A stretch of 64,000 nucleotides of DNA from JBEKCP01 sp049509515. GTDB lineage: Bacteria > Planctomycetota > Planctomycetia > Pirellulales > Thermoguttaceae. Positions 60,469-64,000 of this stretch are shown in pieces. The stretch is from positions 1-64,000 of the forward strand of contig JBEKZV010000007.1 in assembly GCA_049509515.1 (NCBI GenBank). The letters run 5' to 3'. The translations under genes were made by a program, and so were the position numbers. Positions within the stretch are counted from its first letter, which is position 1. The number at the start of each line of letters is the position of its first letter. The notes below the pieces were generated by a model that did not search any database, had not been told where the DNA came from, and worked only from the letters and a program-made list of their open reading frames with translations.

Positions 60469-61868
60469 CACTGTTTGTTCGCCTGCGTCTCCATGTACTC
60501 CTTGAACTGGTCGATCTGCTGCCGGTCGATCTCGTACTTCTTGGCTTCTTCGGCCGTCGGCATCCGCAGGGGACGCAGCACGCGGAAGCCGATGAAATTG
60601 CCGTCGGTCAGGTACCAGGGGCTCTGGGGGAGTTGCGGGTCCTGCTTCTTCCAGTCCTTTTCCGAGGCGCGGCGGGCCGCGCTGCGGCACTTCTCGGGAT
60701 CGTCGTCCCACGAGCCGCCGCGGACCACGCGGTTGTACTCGGTCGTTGCCGGGGCCAGCGGATTGTCGGCCGCCTTGCCCACCGACTGCTTGTAGAAATC
60801 CGGCGTGTGCTGGTCGAGCACCCATTCGGCCACGTTGCCGTGCATGTCGTAGAGGCCCCAGGGGTTCGGCTTCTTCTTGGCGATCTTGTGATACTTGTCG
60901 TCGCTGTTGCCGGTGAACCAGGCGTAGTCGGCCAGCGCCTTGGGATCGTCGCCGTAGGAGAAGGCCGTGGTGCTGCCGGCCCGGCAGGCATATTCCCATT
61001 CGGCCTCGGTCGGCAGGCGGTAGTAGCGGCCCGTCTTGGCCGAGAGCCACTTGCAATACATCTTGGCCGCGAACTGGGTCATGCACACGGCGGGGTAGCC
61101 GTCCTTGCCCATCCCGAACGACATGTCCGTGTAAGGCGGCGTGGGATTGGCCACCGCGTCGATCACCAGGTCGCGATCGGTCGAGGGGACCTTGTTGATG
61201 CGGCGGCGCTCCTTGTCCAGCTTGAGGCCCCACAACTCGTATTCCTCCCAGGTGACCTCGTGCGTCTCCATCCAGAAGGGGTCGACGCGGACCTCGTGCT
61301 GCGGCGACTCGTCGGCCTGCCGGCCCTTTTCCGTTTCGGGGCTGCCCATCAGGAACTTGCCGCCGCGGATGGGCACCAGGTCGAACTTGACTTCGGTGCC
61401 GGGGATGGCTTCGGTGTAGGGTTTCATGGCCGCCTCGTTCGCCGCCTGGGCCTCCGGGATCTCGACGGCCGGCTTGGGCATCCACGCGGGGGTCGGGGTG
61501 ACCATCAGCCGCAGCGTTTCGTCGACGCCGCCTGCGGCAGGCGGGTTCGCTGCCGGAACCTTCGCTTGCGGCTTCGCAGCGGGGTCCTTCGCTTTCGGCT
61601 CAACCTCGACTATGGGCGGGTCGTACACCGGGGACTTCGCAGCCGGCTCCTTCGCGACCGGTTTCTCCGCTTGCGGCTTCGCCGCCGGCTCCTTCGTTGC
61701 CGGCTCGACCGGAACCTCCGCTTGCGGTTTCGCAGCCGGAGGAGTCTCTTTCTCCGGCTTGGGTTGGGCCGGCTCCGGTCCGCAGCCCACGAGCATTGCG
61801 GCCGCCAGGCCCAGCGTCACGAGAATCGGGGGTTGCCACCCCCGCCGGTTGCACGGTACCCTGATCAT
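60468..61868 (-). CDS. Lipoprotein with FGE-sulfatase (SUMF1) domain, 466 aa
   Basis: ATG 61868 with AAAGGGG upstream. Signal/lipobox VTLGLAAAMLVGCGPEP (Cys about 29), then a lysine/alanine/proline-rich tether of about 90 residues with repeats of the type AAKPQAE, then a formylglycine-generating-enzyme-like fold: VPIRGGKFLMGSPETEKGRQ, PFWMETHEVTWEEYELWG, RLPTEAEWEYACRAG, HGNVAEWVLDQHTP, VVRGGSWDDD and GFRVLR. Most such planctomycete proteins are not true sulfatase activators, and no sulfatase is in the window. Divergent from apbE with only 22-49 bases between starts. Confidence 0.85.
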   Translation of the reverse strand: MIRVPCNRRGWQPPILVTLGLAAAMLVGCGPEPAQPKPEKETPPAAKPQAEVPVEPATKEPAAKPQAEKPVAKEPAAKSPVYDPPIVEVEPKAKDPAAKPQAKVPAANPPAAGGVDETLRLMVTPTPAWMPKPAVEIPEAQAANEAAMKPYTEAIPGTEVKFDLVPIRGGKFLMGSPETEKGRQADESPQHEVRVDPFWMETHEVTWEEYELWGLKLDKERRRINKVPSTDRDLVIDAVANPTPPYTDMSFGMGKDGYPAVCMTQFAAKMYCKWLSAKTGRYYRLPTEAEWEYACRAGSTTAFSYGDDPKALADYAWFTGNSDDKYHKIAKKKPNPWGLYDMHGNVAEWVLDQHTPDFYKQSVGKAADNPLAPATTEYNRVVRGGSWDDDPEKCRSAARRASEKDWKKQDPQLPQSPWYLTDGNFIGFRVLRPLRMPTAEEAKKYEIDRQQIDQFKEYMETQANKQ

Positions 61869-61917
61869 TGAGACCCCTTTGTGCGTAGTAATGGAAAGCA
61901 GAAAGGAAGGATCGTTC

Positions 61918-63033
61918 GTGGCAAGTTGGATCGCGGTGTGCTTGACGGCCGCGGCGGCAGCGGGCACCACGCCCGACCCGGGCCCCGCCGACGACCATGC
62001 TCGGCATGGCGCCGCGGCCGTCACCACGGCCGGGCCGGGCCCGGCGCGTTTCGAGTTCGAGCAGCTCGAAATGGCCGTGCCCATGAAAATCGTATTGTAT
62101 GCTCCCGACCGCGCGGCCGCAACGAGGGCCGCCCGCGAGGCCTTCGCGCGGGTCCACGCCCTGAATGCCATCATGAGCGACTACGACCCCGAGAGCGAGT
62201 TGCGGCGGCTGTGCGACACCGCGGGCTCCGGCAAGGCGGTGGCCGTAAGCGGCGACCTGTGGAAGGTCCTGGCCCATGCCCAAACCGTCTCGGCGCAATC
62301 GGACGGGGCGTTCGACGTGACGGTAGGGCCGGTGGTCCGCCTGTGGCGGCGTGCCCGACGCCAGAAGGAGCTGCCGCCCCCAGAGGCTATCGCCGCCGCC
62401 CGGAACCTCGTCGGCTACCGGCTCGTCGGCCTGAATCCCGACCGGCACACGGCGGAATTATTGCGCCCGGGCATGCGGCTCGATCTGGGGGGCATCGCCA
62501 AGGGCTATGCCATGGAGGAGGCATACGCCGTGCTCCGGAAGTCGGGGTTCCCTCGGGCGATGGTCGAGGCGGGTGGCGACATCCGCCTGGGCGATCCCCC
62601 GCCCGACAGGCCCGGCTGGCACATCGCCCTGACCCCCTTGGACGATCCCCACGGCCGCCCGGAAAGCTACCTGGTCCTGTCGCGCGTGGCCGTGTCCACC
62701 TCGGGCGATTCAATGCAGTTCGTCGAGATCGGCGGCCGGCGGTACTCGCACATCGTTGATCCGCGAACGGGCATGGCGCTGACCGACCACAGCCGCGTGA
62801 CGGTCGTCGCCCCCGACGGCATGACGGCCGACGCGCTGACGAAGGTCCTTAGCGTGCTGGGGCCGCAGGCGGGAATGAAGCTGATCGAGGCCACCCCCCA
62901 GGCGGCGGCCCGACTCATCCGCGCCCCCAACGGCGCCCTGGAACGCTACCAATCGAGCCGCTGGAAAGACCTGCCAACGGTCCAGGTGGGGAATAAAGTG
63001 AGCAGTCGGGGCACCCGCGCAGCGGGCCGGTGA
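61918..63033 (+). CDS. apbE: FAD:protein FMN transferase, ApbE
   Basis: Attaches FMN covalently to a Thr/Ser of flavoproteins such as Nqr/Rnf subunits. GTG 61918 has AAAGGAAGG upstream; an in-frame ATG at 61891 adds nine residues. N-terminal export signal (VASWIAVCLTAAAAAG). Marks: MKIVLYAPD, FDVTVGPVVRLW, RLDLGGIAKGYAMEEAY, VEAGGDIRLG, VSTSGDSMQF, HIVDPRTGMALTDHSRVTVV and DALTKVLSVLG. Residues after about 360 (VSSRGTRAAGR) and the stop come from repeat DNA. An inverted GGGCACC-type hairpin lies at 61992-62012 in its N-terminal linker. Confidence 0.92.
   Translation: MASWIAVCLTAAAAAGTTPDPGPADDHARHGAAAVTTAGPGPARFEFEQLEMAVPMKIVLYAPDRAAATRAAREAFARVHALNAIMSDYDPESELRRLCDTAGSGKAVAVSGDLWKVLAHAQTVSAQSDGAFDVTVGPVVRLWRRARRQKELPPPEAIAAARNLVGYRLVGLNPDRHTAELLRPGMRLDLGGIAKGYAMEEAYAVLRKSGFPRAMVEAGGDIRLGDPPPDRPGWHIALTPLDDPHGRPESYLVLSRVAVSTSGDSMQFVEIGGRRYSHIVDPRTGMALTDHSRVTVVAPDGMTADALTKVLSVLGPQAGMKLIEATPQAAARLIRAPNGALERYQSSRWKDLPTVQVGNKVSSRGTRAAGR
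61992..62012 (-). repeat. GGGCACC/GGTCG-like hairpin element inside apbE
   Basis: On the minus strand GCGCCATGC-CGA-GCATGGTCGT. The stem CCATGC/GCATGG is perfect; the outer GGGC is diverged. It encodes DDHARHGA in the exported linker. Confidence 0.45.
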
Positions 63034-63070
63034 GCAGTGGACAGTGGGCACTGGGCAGTGCGGCAGGCCC

Positions 63071-63096
63071 AAAAGCCCCCCGACTGCGTCGGGGGG
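63071..63096 (-). terminator. Terminator-like hairpin facing left
   Basis: CCCCCCGAC-TGC-GTCGGGGGG, with CTTTT on the minus-strand 3' side (63071-63075). Mirror image of the terminator at 60362 with one compensated pair in the stem. Confidence 0.65.
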
Positions 63097-63236
63097 TTCG
63101 ACGGGAAGTGTAGGAACTTTGCCGGGGGGTGGGGCGTCGTAATTCTTGTGTAGATAACGTATATTTTCAGGATGCTCGGGTTCTCCGCAGCGGTTCTCTC
63201 CTCAAAATTGATCGCGAGGAACTCTTATGGTCGCCT

Positions 63237-64000
63237 CTTTCCGTTCGTGGTTGCCCTTGGTCGTGATTGCTGGAGTCCTCTCGGGCGTGCGGCCCGCCGG
63301 CGGACAGCCGCTGGAAAAAGAGAAGCCCGAGCCGGCGGCGAAGGCCCCTGCCGCCGCCCCTGTCGCCCCGGACGCCAAGCCGGACGCCAAGCCGGATGCC
63401 GCCGACCACACGCTGCGGGAGCAGGACATCTACATCCCCTATGAGAAGCTCCGGCAGGTGTTCGAGAAGCACGGCCGCGGGGTGTTCTTGCCGTACGAAG
63501 AGTTCGAGGGGCTCTGGCAGGCCGCCCGGGACAAGACCCGCCCGGCCGCCGAGCCGCTGCCGCCGGTCGGGGCCGTCATCACCGAGATCGAGAACGAGGC
63601 CACCGTCTCGGGCGACGTGGTCCAAGTGGCCGCGAGGCTCCGGATCGACCTGTTGAGCGAGGGCTGGCACGAGATCCCATTGCGGCTGGCCGATGCAGCA
63701 ATCGTCCGCGCCACGCTCGGCGGCGACCCCAAGGGCGCCCCGGCGCGGATCCTCGCGGGCAACCCTTTGGCCGGCCGCGACATACTCACCGGCAATCGCC
63801 TGCTGGTCGAGAAGAAGGGCAAGCAGCCCGAGTCGATCGTGCTGGACCTGGAGTATGCCAAGGCGATTACCCGGTCGCCGGGCAGCAACAGCGTGTCGAT
63901 CGAGACGCCGCAGGCGCCCGTGACTCGCTGGCGGGTGCGGATCCCCCAGGGCGGCGCCAAGGTCAGCCTCCAGCCGCTGATCGCGGCCACCGAGGTCCCG
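63237..64000 (+). CDS. Exported hypothetical protein, N-terminal part (runs off the window)
   Basis: ATG 63237 with GAGGA nine bases upstream; the frame is open to the last base (254 residues seen). Signal peptide MVASFRSWLPLVVIAGVLSG then VRPAGGQ, a charged proline/alanine-rich linker with PDAKPDAKPDA, then a beta-rich domain beginning IYIPYEKLRQVFEKHGRGVF. I do not recognise the family; large exported planctomycete proteins with a similar start exist. The 3' end is outside the window. Confidence 0.75.

Noticed and set aside
60468..61868. True sulfatase-maturing enzyme
   Set aside because: The SUMF1-type domain is widespread in this phylum without that role, no sulfatase is nearby, and the protein is a tethered lipoprotein.

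Overview
The window is high-GC bacterial DNA that reads as a member of the Planctomycetota, probably Pirellulales-like. The evidence is an ECF sigma factor paired with a zinc-ribbon Ser/Thr kinase, two PEP-CTERM secreted proteins, tandem GYF_2/DUF4339 modules, a BBP2-type outer-membrane barrel, double DUF3467, large secreted proteins without recognisable domains, and a heavy load of short palindromic repeats. The phylum call rests on gene content only; no rRNA is present.

Layout. 1-13.2 kb: the 3' end of a siroheme sulfite reductase, then a minus-strand C1 operon hdrC-hdrB-hdrA-mvhD-metV-metF. Its HdrA is 1533 aa and carries an embedded GltD/NfnB-type NAD(P)H module. folD and fhs follow, separated from the operon by a frameshifted REP-associated transposase. 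Together these genes give the tetrahydrofolate branch from formate to methyl-THF, with a likely electron-bifurcating reductase. 13.3-16.0 kb: serA and a DUF2520 protein. 16-19 kb: a small accessory island with a DUF3990 (ADP-ribosyl-fold) protein plus small partner, an orphan antitoxin-like gene, and a two-gene unit of unknown function. 19-33 kb: GYF protein, purH, BBP2 porin, small secreted protein, tandem PEP-CTERM duplicates, putA, and an acyl-reductase-like SDR/SCP2 protein.

33.07-41.46 kb is an integrative element of about 8.3 kb in tRNA-Ala(UGC), bounded by 48-bp direct repeats. It carries a tyrosine integrase, an XRE regulator with a leaderless promoter, an AlpA-like excisionase, a small predicted winged-helix protein, a divergent family-A polymerase-like protein, and cargo that includes a DUF3800 protein. 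The integrase reading frame runs through the attachment core and continues in frame at the other end of the element. In the excised circle the integrase would therefore gain about 94 residues, so integration replaces its C-terminus. A 24-bp tandem motif lies near both ends and reads in different frames, which fits integrase arm-type sites.

41.5-64 kb: DUF3467 protein, small secreted and membrane proteins, a zincin metallopeptidase, ECF sigma-kinase-FAD oxidoreductase run, a 916-aa secreted protein, thiH-like radical SAM gene, serC, threonine aldolase, ThDP decarboxylase, a lipoprotein FGE-sulfatase-domain protein divergent from apbE, and the start of another secreted protein.

Repeats are the second theme. 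A REP family starting GTAG flanks its probable transposase and recurs at six further places. A separate GGGCACC...GGTCGC hairpin family has covarying stems and sits in frame inside several genes. Other palindromic inserts interrupt hdrA, putA and the kinase in frame. At least five genes take their stop codon from the first bases of a repeat.
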